Shown here piece after piece: positions 12,292 to 23,543 of a DNA stretch of 64,000 bases. Each line of letters starts with the position of its first letter. Positions within the stretch are counted from its first letter, which is position 1. The position numbers and the translations under genes are program-made. The DNA lies in assembly GCA_963854835.1 (NCBI GenBank), contig OY978526.1, positions 11,239,277 to 11,303,276 of the forward strand. Reading direction: 5' to 3'. Origin of the DNA: Megamerina dolium. Taxonomy: Eukaryota > Arthropoda > Insecta > Diptera > Megamerinidae. The notes beneath the pieces were generated by a model that was given only the letters and a program-made list of their open reading frames with translations, made no database searches and had not been told where the DNA came from.

Positions 12292-15207
12292 ATGTCTACA
12301 TCTGTGCTACGATACACACTCATCATGTTGGTGGCGATTTCTTTGCTGACAACAGACTGTACAGCATCAAATTCACGTCCACCACGAAACAATGACATTG
12401 CCAATATGGCTGACGCACTCAAATATTTGCAGGACCTCGATACATACTATGGTGATAGGGCACGTGTCAGGTGAGTGAACTCAATGCTGATGCTAATTTG
12501 GTAACAGTCAACATTGTGAAAAATAACATGATATTTTCCTAAACACATGTTGACAATAAGCGTGTTAAGAAAATATATACTTAATTTTTCGAACACATCA
12601 TTACATGATTATTCAAATAATTGCGATAAAAGAGAATTAATAGTTGACTACTCTTATAAGAGAATTAGAATATAGATAGTAATTTTATTTAGGTGATATT
12701 TCCTGATAAGACGATGATGGAAAAAAATTTAATTGGATGTACTTTTCAAGTGACCTCTCAATGGTTGTAGATCTGATTGAGTACGAATAGTACGAAAATA
12801 GCCGAAAAATTTCTATGAAAAATATTCAAAATCGCATCAAAATTTTTTTTCTTCCATAGGCTTTTGCGAAAAGGTTTGTGTTCGTAGGTCAAAATATGGA
12901 AAAAAAAGTATCCCTTTACTGGATCAAAATATGTAGGTCATCCAAAGGACATCCAAGTTAAAAATCGGCAAAAAATATAAATCGTGAAAATAAAAATATA
13001 TCTTTATATTTTATACTTGTAAAGCGTGATCCATTTCGAGGTTCCCTACTTTTTTAAAGAAAAAAACACAGAAAATTCAAATTGAATGGGGAATGTTTAT
13101 TATCATTTGAAAGAACATTCTTTGGCATTTATTTTTTTAAGATTATGTCTTTCAAATGATGGCCGCGACTACGTCTCAGATGGTCCATCCGTTGAGTCCA
13201 ATTTTCGATGACTCGTTCGAGCATTTCGACTGGTAACTGGCGAATGACACGCGTGATGTTTTGCTCCAAGGCCTGAAACGATGTGGGTTTGTCTGCATAA
13301 ACTTTAGACTTTACCTATCCCCACAGGAAAAAGTCTAACGGTGTGATATCACACGATCTTGGTGGCCAATCGACCGGCCCAAAACGTGAAATCATCTGCT
13401 TTCCGAAGTGTTCTCTCAATAAATCCATTAATTGATGCGATGTGAGGGAAGTGGCACCGTCTTGTTGAAACCAAATATCGCCGAGATCACGAGCTTAAAT
13501 TTCAGGCATCAAATAGCCGGATATCATGGCACGATAACGGTCGCCATTGACGGTTACGTTCTCATCGGCATCATTTTTGAAGAAATATGGACCGATGATT
13601 CCACCAGCCAACAAACCACACCAAACCGTTGTTTTTTTCTGGATGAAGTGGCAGCTGTTGAATCTCTTCAGGTTGATCTTCGTCCCAAATGCGGCAATTT
13701 TGCTTGTTTACATACCCATTGGGCCAGAAATGGGCCTCATCGCTGAATAAAATTTGGCTCGAAAACGTCGGATCTTCTTGGAACTTTTCAAGAGCCCAAG
13801 TTGAACGATTTGTAAACGTTATTCAGGAGTAAGTATTTCCATGATGAAATGCCAAACAATACTAAACAAAAATAACATGACAGCATGGCACGACTCACAC
13901 GTGATCGGTCAAAAAAAGGCTATTGAAAAAAGTATGTCTACTTGGATCACCCAATATATAGGCATTATTTTTGTAAAAAAAAAATAAGCTATCGATGACA
14001 AAAATCTATGAATAAATACCCAAAAATTAAGTGAGCAATTATGTGAAAGTATCGATATTTCAATTTGTCTGGATTTTTAAACGAAAATCAACAAATATCC
14101 CATTAGCCACAAAAGAACAACAACTGAGCAGTGATTACCGTGAGCACCTGCAATGATGGCCTAACCTCACGACGCACAAAGTGTATGTATCAAATTGAAG
14201 CGTGGATAAGCGCGCCGTGGGATTGGAAATTCGGAAAGCAACCTCCAGGTTCCTACGGTACCAATTGGGGAACGTTGAATGGACGTATTACCCTCTTTGG
14301 TGGTGATCGAGGCCTACCTGAAACCTCTTCTGATCTAAGTGGTTAGCAACCTGGTTGCAATGCAACTCCACATCGAGCACCCCACGCCTTTGATGTAGAA
14401 TACTCTACCCGCGTGTTCTTTGGGTTACCACAATCACCACGAAAAAGTCCCCTGATCAACTGTTGTATCAAATTTAAAATCTTTTGGTAAAACCTCGTAG
14501 CCGACGCTACTGCCAGTTTCAGCCCCATTCGGATCCACACTGGTAGCCGGGACCACAAAAGAACAGTCTCAAGGACGTCTCTTGTATGGAAATTAATTTT
14601 CCAATGGACAAAAATTTATTTATTTTTTTTTTTGTATTAGTATTAGGGTATTTTTGGTTGCACCGACCAGTTTTATGGATTATTATTGTAATGTGGCGGA
14701 TAAATTATAAGTCAGATGCAATTGTTCATTATAAAAATGTAAATTTCTTACTAATATCTAATAATTAATATCTTACTTAAAAAATTTTCTCTAAATTCTC
14801 ACTCAAAATCCCATACAATTTTTTTTTTGTCACACCCACCAAATAAATTCCATCAATTTAAAATAAGAAAATTTTTAATATGTTGTAAAATTTTTCGAAA
14901 TTATTTCAAAATAATTTTTGAAAAAGTTGTATAAAAAATATGAATTTATAAAATCAAATTATTAAGTAAATAATTAAATTTCTTTCAGATTTGGTAAACG
15001 CACTTCATTGGCACAACTACTACATAATCGTCTTGCGGATAATTCCGAATTGGTAAAGTAAAACATATACATGTTAATATGCATAATGTAAAATTAAAAA
15101 AAAAAAAAAAAACAAAAACAACAATTTTGAATTATATTAATAATATATTTTATTGACTTAGCCAGACACGAGCGGTTGAATTAGCTGCAGCAGAGGAACC
15201 ATTTTAA
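12292..15207 (+). CDS. NPF: Neuropeptide F precursor
   Basis: Three coding exons (12292-12470, 14989-15052, 15166-15207) join in frame to a 94-residue precursor. Residues 1-25 are a signal peptide (hydrophobic core LIMLVAISLL), and cleavage after DCTA releases a 36-residue peptide starting SNSRPP and ending YYGDRARVRF, followed by the amidation and processing site GKR. That gives an amidated RVRF-type neuropeptide F, the invertebrate member of the NPY family; in flies it is a brain and midgut hormone acting through a G-protein-coupled receptor in feeding, reward and mating behaviour. The intron between exons 2 and 3 splits the Arg codon of RVRF, a position known from other NPF genes. Residues 65-94 form a short C-terminal propeptide ending AAAEEPF. 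The last acceptor is chosen as CTTAGCCAG|ACACG (15165/15166): the AG four bases upstream would give a stop after five codons. AATAAA signals follow at 15586-15591 and beyond. The acceptor CCAG at 12281-12284 shows that the 5' UTR is spliced. Confidence 0.95.
13024..13952 (-). pseudogene. Deleted DD41D transposon in NPF intron, copy 2
   Basis: On the minus strand the sequence translates, with stops and frameshifts, to the C-terminal two thirds of a Tc1/mariner-type transposase: NGYVNKQNCRIW (about 13710), NVTVNGDRY (about 13550), IWFQQDGAT (about 13475), WPPRSCDITPLDFFLWG (about 13365) and MLERVIENWTQRMDHLRRS (about 13190). The second and third Asp are 41 residues apart. The DNA-binding domain is missing; near 13780-13840 the copy jumps toward its end. 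Short inverted termini with TGATCCA and TACTTTTTT are visible at 13024-13056 and about 13922-13952. It is related to, but a different subfamily from, the copies at 1290 and 50755. It lies in the NPF intron between exons 2 and 3 in antisense orientation. Confidence 0.85.
14120..14552. mobile_element. Unidentified 433-bp insertion with 13-bp direct repeats in NPF intron
   Basis: A block clearly richer in G and C than its surroundings is flanked by perfect copies of CCACAAAAGAACA (14107-14119 and 14553-14565), which look like a target-site duplication. It has no long open frame, no inverted ends and no poly-A tail, and I found no convincing pol III A/B boxes. Long target duplications are typical of LINE-type retroposition, so this may be a truncated non-LTR element or a retroposed RNA, but I do not recognise the sequence. 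Confidence 0.65.
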
Positions 15208-15760
15208 AATGGCATCAGTTGTTTTTGAAAATATGAAGCCATTCATCAATACAACCCATTCATTATGTTATAATATATGTATGAATATTAATTAGAATAG
15301 AAAGCAACAACAAGAACAACAACAACGTAAGCAACAACAACAACATCATAAAAAAACAACATCAATAGCATCAATTATTATTGCAGCAACAACAACAAAA
15401 AATGTTTACAAACAAAAATATAAATGTTTTAATGTAGCATCAAACACCTAAATGGCCAGCAACATAATACTATACAATCCTGTTTTCCCATTATTCCCAT
15501 AAACTACTCTGAAATCATGTACTAATTGAGAAATACTTGTAATTAACTGTATGTATTTACTTATTATTTGGTACACATGTAACCAAATAAAATCAGAAGA
15601 ATTGAATCTGATATGTAATAAAATTTTTAAAAACTTTTGGAGCAAAACAGAAAAAAAATAAAAATAATATAATACATATTAAAAAGGAAAATGTAAATCA
15701 AATGTAAATTATTATAAAAGAACAAAAAAAAAAATATGTGAACTTAAATAAATAAAATAT
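15208..15760 (+). other. NPF: Probable NPF 3' UTR and downstream sequence
   Basis: After the NPF stop there are CAA-repeat tracts (15300-15400) and several AATAAA signals (for example 15586-15591 and near 15745). The real cleavage site cannot be told from sequence alone. No other coding sequence is seen. Confidence 0.5.
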
Positions 15761-16342
15761 CATTACATTAAATAAATGCATTCAAAACAAGTTTATAATG
15801 TCACTTAATTCAACGACTACATTGTGCAAATAAAAGTACAGTAATTAAATAATATGTATATTACGGTGGTTCACCGTTTGTCACGTGTTTTTCGTTGGCC
15901 ATAAATTGTTACTTCAATCAAGCCTAACATCAATATTTTTCGATTCAATATCAAAATAGTATCTATATATTTACTATAAATGTATCAGTTAATACTAATT
16001 TGCAATAGAAAATTCGGGGAAGTACGAAATGTTTCATTAAAGTATATGCTTCTTTTAGAAATTCATTCATATTTACAAATCGACCTAAACCACATCACAA
16101 TTCGTAAAATTTCTGTCAAAATTACTTAGGTTTATCGTGTGTTGTATGAAGTCGACAGAATTACAACACTGCAACACTGTTTGTTTGAAAAGTGACAGTA
16201 CGCAGCGCATTCTATTTCGTTTGGATATTAGGTGTGTTTTCGTACTTTTCCAGTAACAATTATCCAGTAAACAAAAATCTGAGAATTTGACAGCATACGC
16301 TCTCAAAGAGAAAAATATGCCATACAGTACAAGAACGCAAAA

Positions 16343-16468
16343 CCAGCAAAAACCTGCAAGTTTCAGGAACAGCTGATATTCTACTAAGTAAATTGCAATT
16401 GTCCGTTTGCTTGTTAGTTTCTTTTGCTTATGATCAGCTGTTTTTCCTACTTGCAAGTCTTTACTGGC
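16343..16468. repeat. Imperfect inverted repeat
   Basis: Arms at 16343-16379 and 16432-16468 are imperfect reverse complements (both contain a TGCAAGT and an ACAGCTGAT block). The words CCAGTAACAATT and ATCCAGT recur on either side (about 16249, 16479, 16660), so the palindrome may be the core of a larger decayed foldback element spanning about 16230-16680. No coding capacity. Confidence 0.5.
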
Positions 16469-16686
16469 ATAAATTTGTCCAGTAACAATTTGGAACTTCC
16501 CCTCAAAATGAAATGTCGTTTTGCTCTCTCAATTTCCCCTTCATTGCAAGTTTTTTGGGTACCAGAACGCCAAAATGTGATAGTTTGTAACAATTATCAC
16601 AAACTATTGCGTGCGAGAACACTCCTGTTATGTATGATTACGCTGCGTAATTTTTCACTTATCCAGTTCAGTGTTGTTTAATTCAT

Positions 16687-16999
16687 TTAAGTGTCTGTTC
16701 ACATTGGTTTGATCAAAATTATGGTTTATCAAAATTGAATTGAATTCGATTAATCAGAATTTTGATTAGAATAATTTCTATTTTGAATAATCAAAATCAT
16801 GATAATTTGATTAATTTCATATTTCATTAATCGAATACTTTGATTAATCAATATTTCTGAACAAACGATTAATTGCACAGCCCTACTTTATTCCAAAATT
16901 CCAATTCCACTGTAGTATTTTAGTTGAAATAAAACCGGCGCAATTGCACTAATGTGAACACAGCGTTCATGGATATACCGTTCATGGAACAGGCACTAA
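16687..16999. mobile_element. MITE-like element, short copy
   Basis: It starts with TTAAGTGTCTGTTCACATT and ends with GGCACTAA, the same inverted termini as the longer copy at 17030-17706, with which it shares most of its interior (for example the block ending TTGCACAGCCCTAC at about 16885 and 17580). No open frame of note. It is a non-autonomous DNA element of unknown superfamily. Confidence 0.6.
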
Positions 17000-17029
17000 G
17001 ATATAAATTTTCAGAAGAACGGATATGAG

Positions 17030-17706
17030 TTAAGTGCCTGTTCACATTGGCCTGCCCAGACGCAACTGTGCGAGCGAGATAGGTAGAAAAGTAGGCAGTA
17101 AGAAAGTGATGGAATTTTGCGCCGAAAATCCAAACCAAAATTAAAAATCAGCGCAACGAACTATGTTCTATGTCCAAAGTGTTCCGATTATGACAACTAT
17201 GCTCACAAATTTTTAGACGTTGAAGCGATAACATCAATAAGAAGCGTTCTATATTAGCGTTGTGCGATTAATTGTTTGTTTAAAAAGTCTGATTAATCAA
17301 ATTATTCGACAAACCAATTCGCTTGATCAAAATTATGATTTATCAAAATTGAATTGAATTCGATTAATCAGAACTTTGATTAATCGCAATCATTTTCATG
17401 TTTATTTTTTCTTTATTTATGAAATATTTGAAATATTATCAATATTTTGAAAATTTTTTTTAGAATAATTTCTATTTTGAATAATCAAAATCATGATAAT
17501 TCGATTATTTTCATATTTGATTAATCGAATACTTTGATTAATCAATATTTCTGAACATACGATTAATTGCACAGCCCTACTTTATTCCAAAATTCCAATT
17601 CCACTGTAGCATTTTAGTTGAAATAAAATCGGCGCAATTGCACTAATGTGAACACAGCGTTCATGGATATACCGTTCATGGGAAATCTAATGTAAACAGG
17701 CACTAA
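17030..17706. mobile_element. MITE-like element, long copy
   Basis: The left end is TTAAGTGCCTGTTCACATT (17030-17048) and the right end reads inward as TTAGTGCCTGTTTACATTAG, a roughly 20-bp inverted repeat. Relative to the neighbouring copy it has about 240 extra bases on the left (17060-17310). TTAA at both left borders hints at a TTAA target preference, but the right borders are CTAA. No transposase is encoded. Confidence 0.6.
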
Positions 17707-18780
17707 TAGCAACTTGTCGGCTTCATTCTTTATAGTGAGGTTACAATGTTGTACAATGCAATGTAATTACTAGCTTTAGTAATCAATTAAACAAATTAAA
17801 TATGACGGGTGTTGAAAATATAATATATAACAACATATTTTCGCACAAAAATTATTGATTGTTGACAGTGAATTATATCTTTGCTCAATTGCTCTCTCTC
17901 TCTCTCTCTCTCAATCCCTCTCATTAAATTGTTTGAAGGATTCAATGCAGAGTTTTGAATCGCTCAAATAATCATGCAATTATATTAAAATAATAAAGCA
18001 CAATAAAAGTCACTTTTGATAAGACTAATGATATAATCTCATACATAGCATGGCAATCATATTCAAATATTTCAAATAATACGAATAGGAGCAATAGAAA
18101 TAGGAGCAATAGAAATTATATTTTTTTGTTATAGAAATACAACTACTTAAAAAAAAAGTTACTTTATAATCAGACGTCAACCTCACATTGCACTCTCCTA
18201 AGGACAATATGTGTGCAGCGTTATCAAAATACTTAGAACAAGACTTTTAACATGTCTATTGCAAATGTTTTAGTACAAAATCCGACTCGACTGAACTTGA
18301 ACTTTTCGACATCAGGAAGATTTTTGTTTCCTTATAAAAATGCCAGTTATTCTATTCAAGTGGCGTGAACTCAAATAGATCATAAGGCATTTCCTAGCAG
18401 AAATGTATGCCTTTCATCGGAACAATTACGATTTCTTTGACCATGCAATTTAAAATTATTGAACAAAGTACACATGTACGAGTATGTATTTGTTTTTAAT
18501 TATAATCACACTCTAGTACATATACTAATATATGTACGCAAGTGTTCAATATAGCAAATTATGTACGTACAAGTATTCATATAATACGTAAAAGAAATTA
18601 TTGTTAGAAACTAGAAATCACAGGTTGTTCTCATATTAAGTTTAAATTGGTAGAAGATATGTAAACAAGAAAAGTGCAAATTATAAAGAAATGTTATTTT
18701 TGTAATTAGACTATATAAATTGTAAATGAGGTGAAAAGGTTAACTGTTTTATAACAATATTGACATTGCAGTCATACATA

Positions 18781-19458
18781 CCACCTTGATCAAAAAGTTC
18801 CCGGAATAACCAACGTGTGGCGCTACCATCGTTCCAATTTCAGTTCAGTATTTTTTTTTTTTTTTTTGAGTTGGTACATCTATTCTTGATAATCCCTCTA
18901 ATAATTTTTAGCGTCATAGCTTACGTAGCCAAAAGTAAATTTCATGCAAAAAAGAGACCATGTTGACGTCGCAAAAGACATGATTTGCGAGGCTGAATCC
19001 GATCCCACATTCATCAAAAGGATCATTACTGAAGACATGACGTGGGTTAATGAGTATGACGGAAAAATACCAGAAATGTGGGCAGAAAACTTGTGGATTT
19101 TGCACCATGATAACGCACCGTCGCACAATGCCATCATTATTCGTAATTTTTTGACGAAAAATGCAACAAATACCATCCAACAGCCATCGAATTCACCTGA
19201 TTTGGCTCCCTGTGATTTCTTTCTGTTCAATCGAATTAAAAAACCATTACGGGAAGTAATAGAAAAATCACAGGAAGCACTGAGATAGATGTACTCTTGG
19301 CTACGTAACTTTTGCAATGTCAAGCTATGATGCTAAGATTTAGAGGAAATATCAACAACAGATGTACCAACTTAACGAAGAAAAAAAAAAATAGAATTCA
19401 AATTGGAACTATGGGAGCGCCACACTGTGGTTATTACGGGAACTTTTTGATCATGGTG
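18781..19458 (+). mobile_element. Deleted mariner with long inverted ends
   Basis: Near-perfect inverted repeats of about 40 bp (sharing TGATCAAAAAGTTCCCG and GTGTGGCGCT) lie at 18781-18825 and about 19414-19458, flanked by TA at 18779-18780 and 19459-19460. Between them, 18944-19288 is an open frame for part of a DD34D mariner transposase: a first-Asp-like block TEDMTWVNEYD, then directly HHDNAPSH and NSPDLAPCDFFLFNRIK, with 34 residues between the second and third Asp. The DNA-binding domain and about 80 residues between the first and second Asp are missing. At 678 bp it is a non-autonomous derivative with good ends. Confidence 0.9.
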
Positions 19459-19460
19459 TA

Positions 19461-22400
19461 TATACCGCCATTAGAGTTGCAGAAATTACCAATACCATTG
19501 TCACTAAAATTGAATGTAATTATAAAGTAGGAAACTAAGTACTACACATATTACTATTATTATTATTATTAATTACCATTTAAATATATAGATAGATATT
19601 AACATACTCGTACTTCGGAGAATTCATCACAAATATATTGATTGATGTATAACGCAACCGTACATAACTGATGCAAGTACAGATATCTTTTAAATAAGGT
19701 TAGGTAATCGTAATTAGCATATACATATATTCATAATTATCCTTTATGCATATCAATTTTGTTTGCCATTGCCATTATAATTGTGATTAAAGGTAATTTC
19801 AATAATTGTGACGTCACTTGAATGCAAGACATTTAGAATGCTTAATCTTGTTTGTATGATCTGTGCGCCAAGCTGTTATTAGTTGAAATATGTAAAATGG
19901 TATAATAGAATAATACCGACTGAAGAGAAAGGCAAAATTTCTGATAGAAAATATTTTATCTAGAGATTTTCAAGTCGATATTTCAATTCGACACCACATG
20001 CAACATTTAGAGTTTGTATATCTTCCCATTTGATTGAAATTATTAAGAAGATTTTGGCCTGTATACCCAAAGTCTTGAGTTTAGGATCAAGCATTAAAAT
20101 ATTTGCAATACTGCAATTTGACAAATTATATTATTGCCGACATACAAAATTACCAACTGCTGCAGTCCTATGCAGAGAATTATCATCAAACACTAAAGGC
20201 TATTTTCACAGTAGGAAATTAACTCATAGAATAGAATTAATTATCAGTTTTGCTACTGAAAACTATGAGTTAACTTGCTAATGTGAAAATGGCCCTAATT
20301 GGCATAGAATCATATATTATTTCTTAAAAAATATAGATAGTTAACGGTATTTGAATATTCTCTTCCCAGCGGGCAATATTTATGAAATGGGGCGATTCTT
20401 GTATTCGCAAAAAAATACTATACCCGTTTTAAGAATCAACTTTCCTGCAAACCTCAACAGTGGACGGTCTCATAGTAAAAATATGCTAAAGCAGTTATAA
20501 ATAGTTATTGGCGCCTTTTTTGTTTTTTTGATTTCTTGACGTGATCGGTTTAAGTAAATCGGTTTACCGATACGATCTTAGCGATCCTAAGTACGTTAGA
20601 ATATAGATTTTTTAAACAATATAAATAATAATGCTATAAATATAATTCAAATTTTAAAATTTTAAATTTAAAGAGTGATAATAAAAAGTCAGTTTTGTAC
20701 TCACCCGAAATCCGCTTGTTGAACGTCATGACGTAGAAGAAGTAAAAATGCGTTTTTGTAAATATTTTTTCGTTTCAAATTAATTTTAATATTTTTTTAA
20801 TAATCTCAACTATTCAATCTCTATTAATGTTATGTTTACTTGTTTTTATATATCGATTTGCCAGTCTATATTTACTCCATTTGACTTTTTTCTTGTTCTT
20901 CTTTCTTTATTTTTTTTTTTGCAGAGTAGTATTCAGGTGTGTATTGGAGCACTTTAATTTTCGTCAGCTATAAAATTATAGGCATTTGGGCCTTCCAGCA
21001 TGTTATCTATTAAAGCTAATTGGACGCCACTAAATTGATAGGTTATTTTGTAGATCCTTTAAAATGAGTAAATCATTAAAGCATGTCCGCAATTAATGTT
21101 GTAAGTGAGACGTTTTTAGAATAATTTGCATTCGAATTTTTCTTTTCGACTATTTAAAGAGCCACTACTCCAAAAATCTTCACTTAGAATATTATTTGCT
21201 GACATTCAATCATTAACAGCAAAGAAAGGTTGCGTTTCGTCTGCTTCGAATGCTATCTATCTATTTCTAATCACTTCTAAATTTACCTTTTTGCAAAAAT
21301 AAAGTTTAAAACTTTTTTTATTTTTCTGAATACACTACTACTCAGAATAAAACAAAAAACTATAGCACTTAAACTTGAGACGTCTGATTAGCTTTAGTTC
21401 TAACTTTTAAATGACTAGTTTAACTCAATCATCTACTGATCAATGCAATCTAATTTAATTTAATGGCATTGATTGATCATTCACAATCGTAAAGTGTCGG
21501 TGTTAATGACTACTACACACTATAACAACGCTATACAAATAACACAATAATAATAATTTCAAACAGATGGGCTTAACAATGGATTCTATAAGTAGTTAAA
21601 TTTGAAAACAATGCACTGACAGGTATTCGCGGTGGATAAACGTCAATTGTTTAGTTGAATAAATATACGAACATGATATATGGGTTTGGTGAACTCAACA
21701 ATTGATCATTTACAGTGTAGGGTGTTGGGTACTAATATCGAACACTAGGAAACTGTAATTTTATGCAAATATCATACGTAGGCAATTATCCTTGCATAAA
21801 TGCATATATTAACAGGTTCATAGAGTGAAAAATACATTCATTTTTTTTTTTATAAGAAAATTGTGGTATGCAGCAGCTGTTGACAAAATTACAAGGTACT
21901 CTATGCCGCCGTGTAATATTGTAATTAAAGTTAACTTATTTGATTTCATCACCTTAGAATAAAACTTATTACAGCATTTCTATTTAACATAAATTCCAAT
22001 GAGTTTCGATTCTGTTGCATGATTATCTAAAAATAAGTAAAAATATATTTATTGTCACTTAAATATTATTCCCTTATTGCTTCGGCCTTCCGAATTTTAT
22101 TTTCTCTCAAAAAAAAAATAATAATAATATGAATATTAAATTAGCACTTTAAACCAGACTTTAGAGTGGCCGGAACACAATGAACACTCTGAGGACGTTT
22201 ATAGGAAGTAAGTAAATTTTGAGGCAGTTTTGCATACTTTAGGGATTGTATTTAATATCGTATAAAAAGAATAGACCTATTAATTATGCTTATATTTGAA
22301 ATATTTTTATTAAACCCCTAAACGGCAAATCGTTTGACGTCAATTCGAAAAATTTATATTTAATTTATATTATGTCCTGAAATAAATACTTATCATAATA

Positions 22401-23500
22401 AAATGCCTAAAAATATGCAGTAATTTTATATAAGTGATTTTTTTTCAACGGATTTTTTTTTTTTTTTTTTATATATAACTGCCACGTTGTGTGCAAATTC
22501 TGACCTTCCAAATAATTAAAACAAATCAAATCACGCCTTCGACTATCAATTATACTCATAATTGATTATAGTATCGATTTCAATTGTGTCCTCCTTTAAA
22601 ATATAAATGTTGTTACTGCTACGATTTTGTCCTTCACACCATAGTTGTGGATTATCTTAATTGTGGCAACTTCATTTTATACTTCTATGTATGTACATAT
22701 GTATTCATGCAATGATTATTAATTATTTTAAATTATGTTAAACATTGGTTATATCCTTCATTATGCACAGCAGTCATTGTGGAATAAAACAGTGCAACCT
22801 GTTCACGCTTATATTTACGAATATAGTACATTTGCATTTTTTCTTTTCTTCTTTTTATTAAATTCAACTTAACTCTTATTCAACTTGCTTCCATTGACAA
22901 TCGATGATAAACCAATGAACTCATTGTTTGTAGAGTTTCATTTAAGATATGATAGTTGAAAGCGATCGCCAGATATACACACAGAGAGCACAAAATTGCT
23001 TCATTCATAATATACATTGAAAGTAATTTATCGCGGCAATTTGTTTTCAATGTGATCATGATGACAAACTGTTATGTTTTTTCTCCAATTGTTCATATTT
23101 ACAATTTATTTACGCCGAAGCAGGCACGTTTTGTTCATCGAAATTCTGTAGAAAATCAGCAATCACTCAGTTTTTTTTTTTTTTTTTGTAAGATTACCAC
23201 GATCGTTAACAATCATTAACATTAACACGCAGAGTTCTCGATTAATTGTATATTAATTGTGTAAATTAGTGTGAATTAAACGATTACAATTTATGTTAAT
23301 TATTATTAAATCTCCATATACATTATGATATGCCAATAGTTGTGACAATTCACAGTGCAGAAGATAAACTGCGTTAAAAATTCGCCAAAAAAAATTATTT
23401 GAAATATTTTCTCAAAAGCAACACATTTCAATATTTCATTAAAAATTGCTTAAAACGTATGTTATAATATTCATTAATTAAAATTAACAACAGAATTTTG
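19461..23500. other. AT-rich intergenic region, no gene seen
   Basis: Apart from the foldback at 20194-20298 and poly-T tracts I see no supported feature. Short open frames are not backed by splice sites or recognisable domains. Confidence 0.5.
20194..20298. repeat. Small foldback element
   Basis: The two ends are imperfect reverse complements over about 37 bases; both contain ATTTTCACA and TTAACTCATAG in matching order. At about 105 bp it would form one long hairpin, as small MITEs do. No coding capacity. Confidence 0.6.
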
Positions 23501-23543
23501 TACATCTGAATTATTATTAAAGCTAAAGCACACCGTATCAAAC

